Counted from the stretch's first letter, positions 9,405 to 18,274 are shown. The stretch: 46,794 bases of DNA from Sutterella sp. (GCF_030539355.1 NZ_JAUNSF010000003.1:31488-78281); one strand, 5' to 3'. The notes: generated from the letters alone by a model not told the origin. Translations and numbers: made by a program.

Positions 9405-12077
9405 ATGGCAAAGACCATTCACCGCGGCGACTACAGGGCGCCCACCCATCTCATCGACACGATCCGCCTCGAGTTTGACCTTGACGCCGAGACCACGAAG
9501 GTAAAGAGCGTCATGGAGGTGCGCCCGAACCCCGACTCCGCCGAGCAGGGCGCCGCGCTCTTCCTGAACGGCGAGGACATCGAGCTCGTCAGCGTCTCGC
9601 TCAACGGACGCAAGCTCACCTCGGGCGAATACCGCATCGACAAGACGGGCCTCTACATCCCGGGCATCCGCAGCGAAGCGCAGATCGAGATCGAGAACAC
9701 CTTCAGCCCCAAGGCCAACACCGAGCTCTCGGGCATCTACTCCTCGGGCGAGAACCTGATGAGCCAGTGCGAGAGCCAGGGCTTCCGCCGCATCACCTTC
9801 TTCGAGGACCGTCCGGACGTTCTGTCGCGCTACACGACCGTCGTGCGCGGGGCGATCGACACCTACCCGGTGATGCTCTCGAACGGCAACCAGACGCTCG
9901 AGCGCACGCTCGAGGACGGCCGCCGCGAGCTCACCTTCGTCGATCCCTTCCCGAAGCCCTGCTACCTCTTCGCGCTCGTCGCGGGCAAGCTCGTCTGCCG
10001 CGCCTCGAAGTTCGACCTCAAGGACGGCCGCACCGTGGACCTCTCGGTCTGGGTTGACCCGCAGGACATCGACAAGACCGAGCACACGCTCGAGAGCCTG
10101 AAGCGCGCCATCCGCTGGGACGAGGAGCGCTGGGGGCTCGAGCTCGACCTCAAGGACTTCAAGATCGTCGCGACGAACGACTTCAACTTCGGCGCGATGG
10201 AGAACAAGGGCCTCAACGTCTTCAACTCCCGCTGCGCCCTCGCCAACCCCGCCGTGGCGACCGATGACGACTACCTGCGCATCGAGGGCGTCGTCGGCCA
10301 CGAGTACTTCCACAACTGGACGGGCGACCGCGTCACGCTGCGCGACTGGTTCCAGCTCACCCTGAAGGAGGGCCTCACCGTCTTCCGCGACCAGGAGTTC
10401 TCGGCCGACATGCTAGGCGCCCCGTCGGCGCGCGCCGTCCAGCGCATCCGCGACGTCAATGTGCTCCGGACCGCGCAGTTCCTCGAGGACGCGGGCCCCA
10501 TGGCGCATCCGATCCGCCCGGACAGCTACCAGAACATCAACAACTTCTACACGGTGACCGTCTACGAGAAGGGCGCCGAGGTGATCCGCATGCTGCAGAC
10601 GCTCCTCGGCCGCGAGGTCTTCCGCAAGGGGTTCGATCTCTACATCCAGCAGAACGACGGCCACGCGGTCACCTGCGAGGCCTTCCTCTCGGCGATGGCC
10701 GAGGCGAGCGGCCGCGACCTCTCGCAGTTCGCCAACTGGTACTCGCAGTCGGGCACGCCGCGCGTCACGGTGCGCTCCGTCTGGGACGACGACAACCACC
10801 GCCTCACTCTCACCGCCACGCAGGCCACGCCCGCCACGCCGGGCCAGCCCGTCAAGAAGCCCTTCCTCATTCCCTTCCCCGTCGCTTTCCTCGACAGGAA
10901 CGGCAAGGAGATGCCCGTGCAGCTCGCCGAGGAGGACGAGGCGCCGCTCGCCGGAACGCGCATGTTCGAGCTTGACCGCGAGAAGTGCGAATGGGTCTTC
11001 GGGGGGCTCGCCGAGCGCCCCGTGCTCTCGCTCAACCGCGGCTTCGCGGCCCCGGTGATCCTCGACGCCGGCCAGACGATCGATGACCGCGCCTTCCTCG
11101 CCGCCTTCGACCCGGATCCCTTCAACCGCTGGGACGCAATGAACCGCCTCCTCATCGACGCGGTCCATGAGCAGACCCGGGCGCGGCTCCTGCACCAGAG
11201 CGTCGACGTGAACCCGCTCGTGACGAACGCCGCCGGCCAGATCCTGCGCGACGAGACGCTCTCGCCCGCCTTCAAGGCCGTCGCCCTCGCGATGCCGAGC
11301 GAGAAGCTCATCGCCGAGGAGGATCCCCTCATCGATCCGCACGCCGTGCACGCCGCCTGGCTTGCCGTGCGCCTCGCCGTCGCCGAGAAGAACCTCAATG
11401 CCCTCCTCGAGGCCGCCCAGAGCAACGCGGTCGACGGCCCCTACGAGCCCACGCCCGAGAAGGCCGGCCGCAGGGCGCTGCGCAACCTCGCGCTCGGCTA
11501 CGCCCATGCCGCGGGCAACCCGCGTGCGGCGATCATGATCAAGGAGCAGTTCCAGCAGGCGAACAACCTCACGGACCGCCTTGCGTCGCTGCGCATGATG
11601 TGCAATTCCCAGACGCCCGCGAAGCAGGACATGGAGCTCGAGACGCTCAAGGAATGGCACGACCAGCCGCTTCTCATCAACAAGTGGCTCGCGATCCAGG
11701 CCACCGCGCCCTCCTTCCCCGGCGAGACGCCCGTGATCGAGCGCGTCCGCCAGCTCATGCAGTGCGAGTTCTTCTCGATCCGCAATCCGAACAACGTCTA
11801 CTCGCTGCTCATCCCGTTCTTCCAGCAGAACCCGTCCGAGTTCCATCAGCCCGACGGCTCGGGCTATGCGTTCTGGGCCGAGACGGTGCTTGAGCTCAAC
11901 GCCATCAACGCGCAGGTCGCCTCCCGCGTCGCCCGGTCGCTCGACAACTGGCGCCGCTTCACGCCCGCGCTCGCCGAGAAAATGCACGCGGCCCTCGAGT
12001 CGGTCGCGGCGAAGAAGAGCGAGCTTTCGCCCAACGTCGCCGAGATCATCGAGAAGGCCCTGTCGAGCCCCCTCTAA
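9405..12077 (+). CDS. pepN: Aminopeptidase N (M1 zinc metallopeptidase)
   Basis: PepN is 890 residues from ATG 9405 (MAKTIHRGDY), close to the 870 residues of E. coli PepN; GAGG lies about 14 bases upstream. It removes N-terminal residues from peptides in the cytoplasm. The exopeptidase motif GAMEN is at 263-267 and the zinc site HEYFHNW at 299-305, with the third ligand E322 in LKEGLT. The C-terminal helical domain common to bacterial PepN follows. fbp starts 29 bases downstream, so the two may share a transcript, although no metabolic link is obvious. Confidence 0.96.
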   Translation: MAKTIHRGDYRAPTHLIDTIRLEFDLDAETTKVKSVMEVRPNPDSAEQGAALFLNGEDIELVSVSLNGRKLTSGEYRIDKTGLYIPGIRSEAQIEIENTFSPKANTELSGIYSSGENLMSQCESQGFRRITFFEDRPDVLSRYTTVVRGAIDTYPVMLSNGNQTLERTLEDGRRELTFVDPFPKPCYLFALVAGKLVCRASKFDLKDGRTVDLSVWVDPQDIDKTEHTLESLKRAIRWDEERWGLELDLKDFKIVATNDFNFGAMENKGLNVFNSRCALANPAVATDDDYLRIEGVVGHEYFHNWTGDRVTLRDWFQLTLKEGLTVFRDQEFSADMLGAPSARAVQRIRDVNVLRTAQFLEDAGPMAHPIRPDSYQNINNFYTVTVYEKGAEVIRMLQTLLGREVFRKGFDLYIQQNDGHAVTCEAFLSAMAEASGRDLSQFANWYSQSGTPRVTVRSVWDDDNHRLTLTATQATPATPGQPVKKPFLIPFPVAFLDRNGKEMPVQLAEEDEAPLAGTRMFELDREKCEWVFGGLAERPVLSLNRGFAAPVILDAGQTIDDRAFLAAFDPDPFNRWDAMNRLLIDAVHEQTRARLLHQSVDVNPLVTNAAGQILRDETLSPAFKAVALAMPSEKLIAEEDPLIDPHAVHAAWLAVRLAVAEKNLNALLEAAQSNAVDGPYEPTPEKAGRRALRNLALGYAHAAGNPRAAIMIKEQFQQANNLTDRLASLRMMCNSQTPAKQDMELETLKEWHDQPLLINKWLAIQATAPSFPGETPVIERVRQLMQCEFFSIRNPNNVYSLLIPFFQQNPSEFHQPDGSGYAFWAETVLELNAINAQVASRVARSLDNWRRFTPALAEKMHAALESVAAKKSELSPNVAEIIEKALSSPL

Positions 12078-12106
12078 CCCCCGACCACCCACAAGGAACT
12101 TTTCCC

Positions 12107-13108
12107 GTGACTTCGCTTTCACTTCAGGAATATCTCTCGCGCGAGGAAGCCCTCGCCGGGTCCGACCCCGTTCTTTCCCGTCTCCTCGTCGGCATCTCCG
12201 AGGCCTGCAAGGAGATCAGCGCCAAGGTGCGTGAGGGCGCCCTCGCCGGTGTGCTCGGTCTCGCCGGCAGCGCCAACGTCCAGGGCGAGGACCAGAAGAA
12301 GCTCGACATCATCTCGAACGACATCTTCGTCGAGGCCGTCGCCCGCACGGGCGCCGTCTGCGGCATGGTGAGCGAGGAGGTTCCCGAGCCGATCGCCGTT
12401 CCCGACGAATATGCGATCGGGCCCTATCTCGCCTGCTTCGACCCGCTCGACGGCTCGAGCAACATCGACATCAACGTCTCGATCGGCTCGATCTTCGCGA
12501 TCCAGCCCGCCGGCCGTCCGAAGCGCCAGCCCGCCGAAGGCGACTTCCTCATCCCGGGCCGCAGCCTCGTCGCAGCCGGCTACTGCATGTACGGTCCGCA
12601 GACGATCCTCGCGCTCACGCTCGGCCGCGGCGTCGTGCTCTTCACGCTCGATGACGTGACGGGCACCTTCCGTCTCACGGCCGAGAACGTCCGCGTCGAC
12701 CGCGAGGCCGCCGAGTTCGCCATCAACATGAGCAACGAGCGCTTCTGGGAAGCCCCCGTGAAGCGCTACATCTCCGAGCTCCTCGCCGGCAAGGACGGCC
12801 CGCGCGGCAAGAACTACAACATGCGCTGGGTTGCGGCGATGGTCGCCGAGGTGCACCGCATCCTCATGCGCGGCGGCATCTTCATGTACCCGAAGGACGC
12901 CCGCAATCCCTCGCGCCCGGGCAAGCTCCGTCTTCTCTACGAAGCCAACCCGATGTCGATGCTCATGGAGAACGCCGGCGGCGCCGCCACGAACGGCCAT
13001 CAGGCCATCCGTGACATCGTCCCGCAGGGCATCCATGAGCGCGTCGCGGTCTTCCTCGGCGCCGCCGAGGAGGTCGAGCTCGTGACCGGCTACCACAAGG
13101 AAGCCTGA
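12107..13108 (+). CDS. fbp: Fructose-1,6-bisphosphatase class I
   Basis: The 333-residue enzyme hydrolyses fructose 1,6-bisphosphate to fructose 6-phosphate in gluconeogenesis. It starts at GTG 12107, preceded by AAGGAA. Class I metal-site motifs are present: the DPLDGSSNIDINVSIG segment near 117-132 and the downstream MYPKDARNP segment of the substrate pocket. Length is normal for proteobacterial Fbp. It follows pepN by 29 bases and is followed by two hairpins. A gluconeogenic enzyme fits an organism growing on amino acids and C4 acids, though this is only suggestive. Confidence 0.95.
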   Translation: MTSLSLQEYLSREEALAGSDPVLSRLLVGISEACKEISAKVREGALAGVLGLAGSANVQGEDQKKLDIISNDIFVEAVARTGAVCGMVSEEVPEPIAVPDEYAIGPYLACFDPLDGSSNIDINVSIGSIFAIQPAGRPKRQPAEGDFLIPGRSLVAAGYCMYGPQTILALTLGRGVVLFTLDDVTGTFRLTAENVRVDREAAEFAINMSNERFWEAPVKRYISELLAGKDGPRGKNYNMRWVAAMVAEVHRILMRGGIFMYPKDARNPSRPGKLRLLYEANPMSMLMENAGGAATNGHQAIRDIVPQGIHERVAVFLGAAEEVELVTGYHKEA

Positions 13109-13125
13109 TCAGAGCCTCCCAGACA

Positions 13126-13155
13126 TCACCGCGGCCCCTCAGGGGACCGCGGTGA
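13126..13155 (+). other. Hairpin after fbp
   Basis: tcaccgcgg pairs perfectly with ccgcggtga across a cccct/agggg inner region, 17 bases after the fbp stop. There is no T-run; it precedes the actual terminator. Confidence 0.55.
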
Positions 13156-13170
13156 AACCCGCTGACAGCA

Positions 13171-13208
13171 GAAAGCCCCGGGTCGTCAAGACTGCGGGGC
13201 TTCCTTTT
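13171..13208 (+). terminator. Terminator between fbp and the LapA-like gene
   Basis: aagccccg (13173-13180) pairs with cggggctt (13195-13202), followed by CCTTTTG. It lies between convergent genes and can serve fbp. Confidence 0.7.
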
Positions 13209-13261
13209 GCGGTCCGGCGGAAAAACCGGCCGGACCTCACGGTGAAGGACTTCGAGGCCGA

Positions 13262-13831
13262 TCAGAAGAGATCGCCGAAGAGCTCCTTCTTCTTCTTCTC
13301 GTCCTTGATCTCGCCTTCGCTCGCGGGCAGGACGTCGGAGACCTTCTTGTCGATGTTGAGGAGGCGCTCGGAAACGGCGTTCTGCGTGGCCGCCTGCTCC
13401 TCCTTCATCTGGTCGCGCAGCAGCGCGATCTCGCGGTCAGCGGCGTCGCCGCGCTCGCGGATGAGCTTCTCGACCTCGTCGGTCTTGGCGACGATGAGAG
13501 CCTCGAGCTGGTCAAGGCGGGCCTTGACCTCGCGGCCGAGCTCGGTGACGCGGCTCTTGTCGGCCTCGTCAGCGGCCTGGCGGGCGGCGCGGGTGTCCTT
13601 GTGGGCCTGGCGGATCTCCATGACGACGCTCGCCTGCTGGAAGATCGTGTAGAGCATCATGATCAGCACGACGACGGCGAAGGCGCCGACGACGATGACG
13701 CCGAGCGGGGCCTGGATCTCCTCGACCACAAGATTCACGGTCGTGACCTGCGAGAGGGCCGACCAGTTGATGATGAGGAACACTGCGAGAAGCACCAGGA
13801 TGAGCATCAGGAAAAGGGTGCGCAGCTTCAC
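13262..13831 (-). CDS. LapA-domain (DUF1049-like) inner-membrane protein with coiled coil
   Basis: The protein is 189 residues from a GTG start at 13831, preceded by GGAG. Two hydrophobic helices at about 4-26 and 43-65 flank a short periplasmic loop (NWSALSQVTTVNLVVEEIQAP shortened pattern: NxxxVxxNL), the layout of the LapA/YciS domain linked to envelope and lipopolysaccharide assembly. After the second helix a long charged coiled coil (about 72-150) and a Lys-rich tail extend the protein well beyond the roughly 100 residues of E. coli LapA. No lapB/yciM adjoins it, so the family assignment rests on topology and helix character. It is divergent from upp. Confidence 0.65.
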   Translation of the reverse strand: MKLRTLFLMLILVLLAVFLIINWSALSQVTTVNLVVEEIQAPLGVIVVGAFAVVVLIMMLYTIFQQASVVMEIRQAHKDTRAARQAADEADKSRVTELGREVKARLDQLEALIVAKTDEVEKLIRERGDAADREIALLRDQMKEEQAATQNAVSERLLNIDKKVSDVLPASEGEIKDEKKKKELFGDLF

Positions 13832-13868
13832 TTTTGACTCCAGTGAGGGGTGAGGAATTCGGGCGGGC

Positions 13869-13898
13869 TTCAGAGCCCGGTGGGCAGAATCTTATAAT
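13869..13898 (+). promoter_or_regulatory. Likely sigma-70 promoter of upp
   Basis: A perfect TATAAT at 13893-13898 is preceded by TTCAGA (4 of 6 matches to TTGACA) at 13869-13874 with an 18-base spacer. It lies 84 bases before the upp ATG in the divergent gap. Confidence 0.6.
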
Positions 13899-13981
13899 AC
13901 CCGTTCGAGATTCGGACAACCGATGCCGCAGGGCACCGGCGGGTCCCCTTTTTGAATTTTTCGCGTCAGAGAGAGTTGAAA

Positions 13982-14632
13982 ATGAAGACTGATCCCCGTT
14001 TCCCGAGCCTGCACATCGTTGACCATCCCCTTGTGCAGCACAAGCTCTCTCTGATGCGTGACAAGCGCACGAGCACGCGCGACTTCCGCGAGCTCCTGAA
14101 CGAGCTCTCGATGCTCATGGGCTACGAGCTCACGCGCGACTTCCCTGTCTCCCTCGAGGAGATCGAGACCCCGGTCGCCCACTGCTGGACGCCGATGCTT
14201 TCGGGCAAGAAGTGCGTGATCGTCCCGGTGCTCCGCGCCGGCCTCGGCATGTCCGAGGGTCTGCTCACGCTCATGCCGTCGGCGCGCGTCGGCCACATCG
14301 GCCTCTACCGCGACGAGAACCACCGCCCGGTCGAGTACCTCGTGAAACTGCCCGCCCAGCTCGAGGGCCGCACCTTCATCGTCGTGGACCCGATGGTCGC
14401 GACGGGCTACTCCGGCGCCCACGCCGTTGACGTCCTCAAGAAGCGCGGCGTCCCGGGCGACCAGATCCGCTTCATGTCGCTCGTCTGCGCCCCCGAGGGC
14501 GTGGAGGTCTTCACGCGTCTGCACCCCGACGTGGCGCTCTACACCGCTGCGCTCGACGAGCGTCTCAACGAACACGCCTACATCGTCCCGGGCCTCGGCG
14601 ACGCCGGCGACCGCATCTTCGGCACGAAGTAA
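13982..14632 (+). CDS. upp: Uracil phosphoribosyltransferase
   Basis: Upp has 216 residues from ATG 13982 ([16 protein letters not shown]). The frame opens further upstream only at a TTG, which gives no Upp-like sequence. The enzyme salvages uracil with PRPP to form UMP. The PRPP-binding loop [14 protein letters not shown] lies at 134-147, and the uracil-binding C-terminus [12 protein letters not shown] at 200-211; RAGLGM at 85-90 is also conserved. The loop has MVATGYS where E. coli has MLATGGS, a mild variation. A TATAAT promoter and a strong terminator make it monocistronic. Confidence 0.95.
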   Translation: MKTDPRFPSLHIVDHPLVQHKLSLMRDKRTSTRDFRELLNELSMLMGYELTRDFPVSLEEIETPVAHCWTPMLSGKKCVIVPVLRAGLGMSEGLLTLMPSARVGHIGLYRDENHRPVEYLVKLPAQLEGRTFIVVDPMVATGYSGAHAVDVLKKRGVPGDQIRFMSLVCAPEGVEVFTRLHPDVALYTAALDERLNEHAYIVPGLGDAGDRIFGTK

Positions 14633-14667
14633 TTTTTGAGCGGAATCACCGCATCCGCCCGGATCAG

Positions 14668-14706
14668 AAGCGCGTCCTCCCACGCCGGGAGCGGCGCGCT
14701 TTTTCT
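14668..14706 (+). terminator. Intrinsic terminator of upp
   Basis: agcgcg (14669-14674) pairs with cgcgct (14695-14700), with inner ctccc/gggag, followed by TTTTCT. It is 36 bases after the upp stop. Confidence 0.85.
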
Positions 14707-14746
14707 ATGGCAGAACAGACGGAATTCTTTTGAACACGAAATTCGA

Positions 14747-14754
14747 GGGTAAAC
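14747..14754. promoter_or_regulatory. GGGTAAAC motif upstream of frdC
   Basis: This octamer lies 240 bases before frdC. The same octamer (either strand) occurs at 29576-29583 and 33786-33793, in the regulatory regions of the amidohydrolase pair and of dcuB. See the finding on the shared motif; its binding protein is not known. Confidence 0.35.
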
Positions 14755-14860
14755 CCTAGGATTAAGTTCCAGGTAAGCCAGAAACGCAGTTTTTCATACG
14801 TGTTTATGCGTAGTTTTGAGCCCCGTGCCAATTCATACCCCGTCCCCGGGCCTCGAAAAC

Positions 14861-14876
14861 TTTGACAATTGTCAAA
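14861..14876. promoter_or_regulatory. FNR/CRP-family-like palindrome upstream of frdC
   Basis: TTTGACAATTGTCAAA is a perfect 16-base palindrome. Its TTGAC-N4-GTCAA form matches the half-site spacing of FNR-type regulators (FNR consensus TTGAT-N4-ATCAA). It lies 118 bases before the frdC ATG, an AT-richer region otherwise free of genes. Oxygen-dependent control of a fumarate reductase subunit is a natural reading, but the C/G variant could belong to another CRP/FNR member. Confidence 0.6.
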
Positions 14877-14993
14877 AAACTGTAACGCGCTCTGAAGCAT
14901 CATTCGCTCGTCAAGATTTTTTTCGTTTCCTGCGCCCTGAAGTCTCTTCGGGCTCCGGAAGCCCTCTTCTTCTTCCCTTAGGACAAGACTCAA

Positions 14994-15830
14994 ATGTCGA
15001 CCCCTGATTCCATCAAGTACAGCCACACGCCTTCCGCCACGGACAACGTCTGGGGCGTCGGCCTCAAGGATGCCAAGCGCCAGAGCAAGTGCACCGCCCG
15101 TCTCGACGTGGCGCAGTCCGTCACCGGCCTCATCCTCGGCCTCTTCCTCTTCTGCCACATGGCCTTCACGGGTTCCGTGAACATCAGCAAGGAGCTCTTC
15201 GCGAACCTCATCGCCACCTCCGGCGGCGTCGGCATCTTCGGTTCCGACCAGCCCTGGATGCACGTCGTGTTCGTCGGCTTCATCACGCTCTGCGTGATCA
15301 TCCACATGTTCTGCGCGCTCCGTCGCTTCCCGACCTCCTACAAGAAGCTCCATGACATCCGCGCCCACGTCAAGCTCCTCCATCACGAGGACACGACCCT
15401 CTGGTGGGTTCAGTTCGTCACGGCCTTCTGCCTCTTCTTCCTCGTGTTCCCGCACGTGATCAGCATGCTCACGAACCCGCACGGGTTTGATCCGAACCTG
15501 ATCGGCGTCCACACCTATCACAACGGCCTGCTCTACACGTTCATCTTCCTCGTGTGCACCGAGCTCCACGGCATGATCGGTCTGTATCGCCTCGCCGTTA
15601 AGTGGGACATCTTCGCGAAGAACCCCGAGACGAAGATCATGGACCAGCGAGCCGGTTCCGACCGCACTGGCTTCCGCAAGGCCATGCTCGTCGTCGCCTT
15701 CCTCATGATCGTCGGCGGCTCCATCACGATGTGGACCAACTACACGATCGGTGCCGAGCAGGTTGCCAACAACGCCGAGGCCACCCGCTTCGTGATGCCG
15801 GAAGGCGCTTCCTGGTACAGCGCCAAGTAA
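14994..15830 (+). CDS. frdC: Fumarate reductase cytochrome b subunit (Wolinella FrdC type)
   Basis: The 278-residue membrane protein resembles the di-haem FrdC of Wolinella succinogenes. It has about five transmembrane helices, and H55, H104, H154 and H192 match the four axial haem ligands in order and spacing (49, 50 and 38 residues apart). E190, two before H192 in TELHG, matches the glutamate of the transmembrane proton pathway. HEDTTLWWVQ and GLYRLAVKW are family-typical. The subunit anchors FrdAB and links menaquinol oxidation to fumarate reduction. Here frdA and frdB do not follow: a strong terminator ends the transcript and pepP lies on the opposite strand. Either frdAB are elsewhere or this is a second copy. 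Confidence 0.93.
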   Translation: MSTPDSIKYSHTPSATDNVWGVGLKDAKRQSKCTARLDVAQSVTGLILGLFLFCHMAFTGSVNISKELFANLIATSGGVGIFGSDQPWMHVVFVGFITLCVIIHMFCALRRFPTSYKKLHDIRAHVKLLHHEDTTLWWVQFVTAFCLFFLVFPHVISMLTNPHGFDPNLIGVHTYHNGLLYTFIFLVCTELHGMIGLYRLAVKWDIFAKNPETKIMDQRAGSDRTGFRKAMLVVAFLMIVGGSITMWTNYTIGAEQVANNAEATRFVMPEGASWYSAK

Positions 15831-15864
15831 GAACTTCGTCGTTCTCCTTTCGCTCCACCGGTGC

Positions 15865-15885
15865 GGAGCCCTCTCGAAGGGCTCC
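15865..15885 (+). other. Hairpin between frdC and its terminator
   Basis: ggagccct-ctcga-agggctcc is a perfect 8-bp stem 34 bases after the frdC stop, without a T-run. Confidence 0.5.
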
Positions 15886-15916
15886 CGAACGCCGGAGGGA
15901 ACGAGGCGATGGAGAG

Positions 15917-15961
15917 AAAAGCTCCCGAATGCTTCCGCGAAGGTTCGGGAGCTTTTCTTTT
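15917..15961 (+). terminator. Strong intrinsic terminator downstream of frdC
   Basis: aaaagctcccgaa (15917-15929) pairs perfectly over 13 bp with ttcgggagctttt (15944-15956), with an inner cttc/gaag stem, followed by CTTTTT. Because the A-run precedes the stem, it could also stop reverse-strand reading. Confidence 0.9.
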
Positions 15962-16041
15962 AACCCAACTCCAAACGAGATTTCGCCCGGTACGCTTGTC
16001 GCGCCCGGGCGTTTTTTTCGCTTTCGAATTTTGTCCGTGGA

Positions 16042-17829
16042 TCAGTCCCTGGAGACGGGCTTCACGGCCCGCTCGAGCCAGCGTCGGCAGCGCTCGGAGA
16101 CGAGGGGCAGCAGCCGCTCGAGGCGCTCATCGTTGAAGCGGTTGAGTTGGTCGGCGAGCGCGCCGAAGGGCTCCTCGAGCGCACGCGTGTCGATCGGCAT
16201 CATCGTGAGCGCACGGAACTTGAGAAACTCGCCGAACTCCGTGGTCTCCGCCTTCTCGCAGACCATCAGGTTCTCCACGCGCACGCCCCAGGCGCCGGGC
16301 CGGTAGAGCCCGGGTTCGTCGGAGACGACGTTCCCGGCGGCGAGCGGAGTCTTCGTCGCCATGGGCGAGATCCTCACCGGATCCTCGTGCACGTTGAGCA
16401 CATAGCCCACGCCGTGGCCCGTGCCGTGGCCGTAGTCACGCCCCTCGGCCCAGAGATCCATGCGGGCGACCGCGTCGATCTGGCTCCCGGTGTAGCCCTT
16501 CGGGAAGCGCAGGCCGAGGAGCCTCAGCATGCCGCGGGTGACGAGCGTCACGTCATGCTTCATCTCCGCCGAGGGCGTGCCGACGGGGGTCATGCGGGTG
16601 ATGTCGGTCGTGCCGCAGGTGAACTGCGCGCCCGAGTCGATGAGAAGCAGCCCGTCGCCCTCGATCACCGCGCCGCCCTCCGCGGGCGGCGTGTAGTGCG
16701 GGAGCGCCGCGTTGGGGCCGAAGGCCGCGATCGTCGTGAAGCTCTCGTCGAAGAACTCCGGATCCTTCGCGCGGGAGGCGTGAAGCATCCGGGCGGCGTC
16801 GGCCTCGGTGAGCTTCTCGCCCGCCGAGAGGCGCTCGTCGAGCTCCGCGTAGAACTCCGCGAGCGCGACCGCGTCGCGGATCATCGCCTCGTCAATCGCC
16901 TCGAGCTCGCCCGCGCTCTTCACGGCCTTCAGTGTGAAGACCGGGGAGACGGCCTCGACCCGCGAGGCCGGGGGAACGAGCTTCGCGAGCGCTGCGTTCG
17001 TGTGCTCGGGGTCGAGCAGGATCCTGCGGCCGTGCTCGATGGCGAGGCCCACCGTCTCGGCGAGCTTCTCGGGCGGGAGCACCATCACGCCGTCAGCGGC
17101 GAGGCGCTCCGTCACCGCAGCGCCCACGCGCCGCGTGTCGATGAAGAGCGCAGCGCGGTCCGGGCCCACGAGGAGCGTCGAGAGGAAGACGGGGTTGCAG
17201 GGCACGTCGGCGCCCCTCAGGCCCGTGAGCCAGGCAATGTCGTCGAGCGAATTGAGGAGCGCCGCGTCGGCCTTCTCGCGGCCGAGTTCCTCGCGGACGG
17301 CCGCGAGCTTCTCCGCGCGGCTCCTGCCCGGGCGCTTCATCTCCGCCACAGGACTCGCCGGCATCGCCGGACGGTCCGGCCAGAAGGCGGCGATGTCCGG
17401 GGATTCCGTGCGGAGCCTCAGGCCGTTCAGCATGAGCGTCGACTCGAGGAGCCGCCCGTCGGCGAGCGAGATGAACTCGGCGTTCACGCCAACGATGCCG
17501 CCGGGGGAAGCATGGGCGGCGAGCCATTCGGTCGCGGCCGCGGAGGCGCGGCCCGTGAGGCGGACGAGCTCGATGCCGTCGATCAGCTGCTTCTCCGCCT
17601 GCACCCAGTAGCGGCTGTCCGTGAGAAGCGCCGCCGCATCGGGCGTCACGAGAAGCGTGCCCGCGCTTCCGGTGAAGCCCGAGAGGGCCTCGCGGATCTT
17701 CCAGTGCGCGGGAACATATTCGGAAAGATGCGGGTCCGAGGTGGGCACAATGACCGCCGCGAGACCGAGACGCGCCATCTCGGCGCGGAAAAGCTGCAGG
17801 CGATCGCCCGCACTGAGTGTCTGAGGCAT
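16042..17829 (-). CDS. pepP: Xaa-Pro aminopeptidase, M24 family, three-domain form
   Basis: At 595 residues this is the long form with two creatinase-like N-terminal domains (about 8-160 and 170-300) and a C-terminal pita-bread catalytic domain, like eukaryotic XPNPEP1; E. coli PepP is shorter (about 440). It removes N-terminal residues preceding proline. Two-metal ligands are all visible: D398 (LLLIDSG), D409 (TTDITRM), H472 (GHGTGHGVGY), E505 (SDEPGLY) and E519 (RVENLM). GAAGGAAA precedes the ATG. It is the last gene of a probable reverse-strand operon, 54 bases after the lipoprotein gene. The symbol is used broadly, for an aminopeptidase P. Confidence 0.93.
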   Translation of the reverse strand: MPQTLSAGDRLQLFRAEMARLGLAAVIVPTSDPHLSEYVPAHWKIREALSGFTGSAGTLLVTPDAAALLTDSRYWVQAEKQLIDGIELVRLTGRASAAATEWLAAHASPGGIVGVNAEFISLADGRLLESTLMLNGLRLRTESPDIAAFWPDRPAMPASPVAEMKRPGRSRAEKLAAVREELGREKADAALLNSLDDIAWLTGLRGADVPCNPVFLSTLLVGPDRAALFIDTRRVGAAVTERLAADGVMVLPPEKLAETVGLAIEHGRRILLDPEHTNAALAKLVPPASRVEAVSPVFTLKAVKSAGELEAIDEAMIRDAVALAEFYAELDERLSAGEKLTEADAARMLHASRAKDPEFFDESFTTIAAFGPNAALPHYTPPAEGGAVIEGDGLLLIDSGAQFTCGTTDITRMTPVGTPSAEMKHDVTLVTRGMLRLLGLRFPKGYTGSQIDAVARMDLWAEGRDYGHGTGHGVGYVLNVHEDPVRISPMATKTPLAAGNVVSDEPGLYRPGAWGVRVENLMVCEKAETTEFGEFLKFRALTMMPIDTRALEEPFGALADQLNRFNDERLERLLPLVSERCRRWLERAVKPVSRD

Positions 17830-17883
17830 GACGTTTCCTTCGCTGTCAGGCCGTGGGGATCCGCCCGGAGGGCGGCAGAGCCG

Positions 17884-18234
17884 TCAGAAGAGCTTGCGGA
17901 TCATCACGGTGACGGGAAAGCCCACGTGCTTCTCGCTCTCCACGTCGCCGCCGATGTCGAGGCTGACGACGCGCCAGCCGGCGTCACGCAGCTCGTCGAG
18001 CGTCGCGGACACGCCGAGATCGGCGCAGGCGAAGGGCGTCTCCTTCACGCGCGAGAGCACCGTGACGGGACGCTCCGTCGTGCAGGTCGTCTCGGAGTGA
18101 TAGGGCGCGTCGAGGAGCGGATCGCGTGCGGCGGCGCCCGAGGCGCCGGAGCCCGATCCCGGCGCGGCGCAGCCCGCGAGGAGCGCGGCCGCGGCCGTGG
18201 ATGCAAGTGCCGCACGAGTGAGGAAGCTGTTCAT
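17884..18234 (-). CDS. Small lipoprotein of unknown function
   Basis: The 116-residue protein has a lipoprotein signal peptide with lipobox LLAGC, so lipid attachment at C22. After a Gly/Ser/Ala-rich linker (about 23-38), a small mixed domain contains two further cysteines, in TTCTTERP and in PFACADLG, which could form a disulfide in the periplasm. I do not recognise the family. It sits 40 bases after the pseudo-helicase stop and 54 before pepP, on the same strand, with GGGAA before the ATG. No second-position aspartate is present (the residue after the cysteine is alanine), so outer-membrane sorting is more likely than inner-membrane retention. Confidence 0.75.
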   Translation of the reverse strand: MNSFLTRAALASTAAAALLAGCAAPGSGSGASGAAARDPLLDAPYHSETTCTTERPVTVLSRVKETPFACADLGVSATLDELRDAGWRVVSLDIGGDVESEKHVGFPVTVMIRKLF

Positions 18235-18274
18235 GAGTTGTTCCCGTGAATAAAGCTCTCTGATTCTACGGTCC

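Noticed and set aside
13952-13981. TTG start ten codons upstream of the chosen upp start
   Set aside because: It gives a non-conserved [10 protein letters not shown] extension; the internal ATG matches the family N-terminus.
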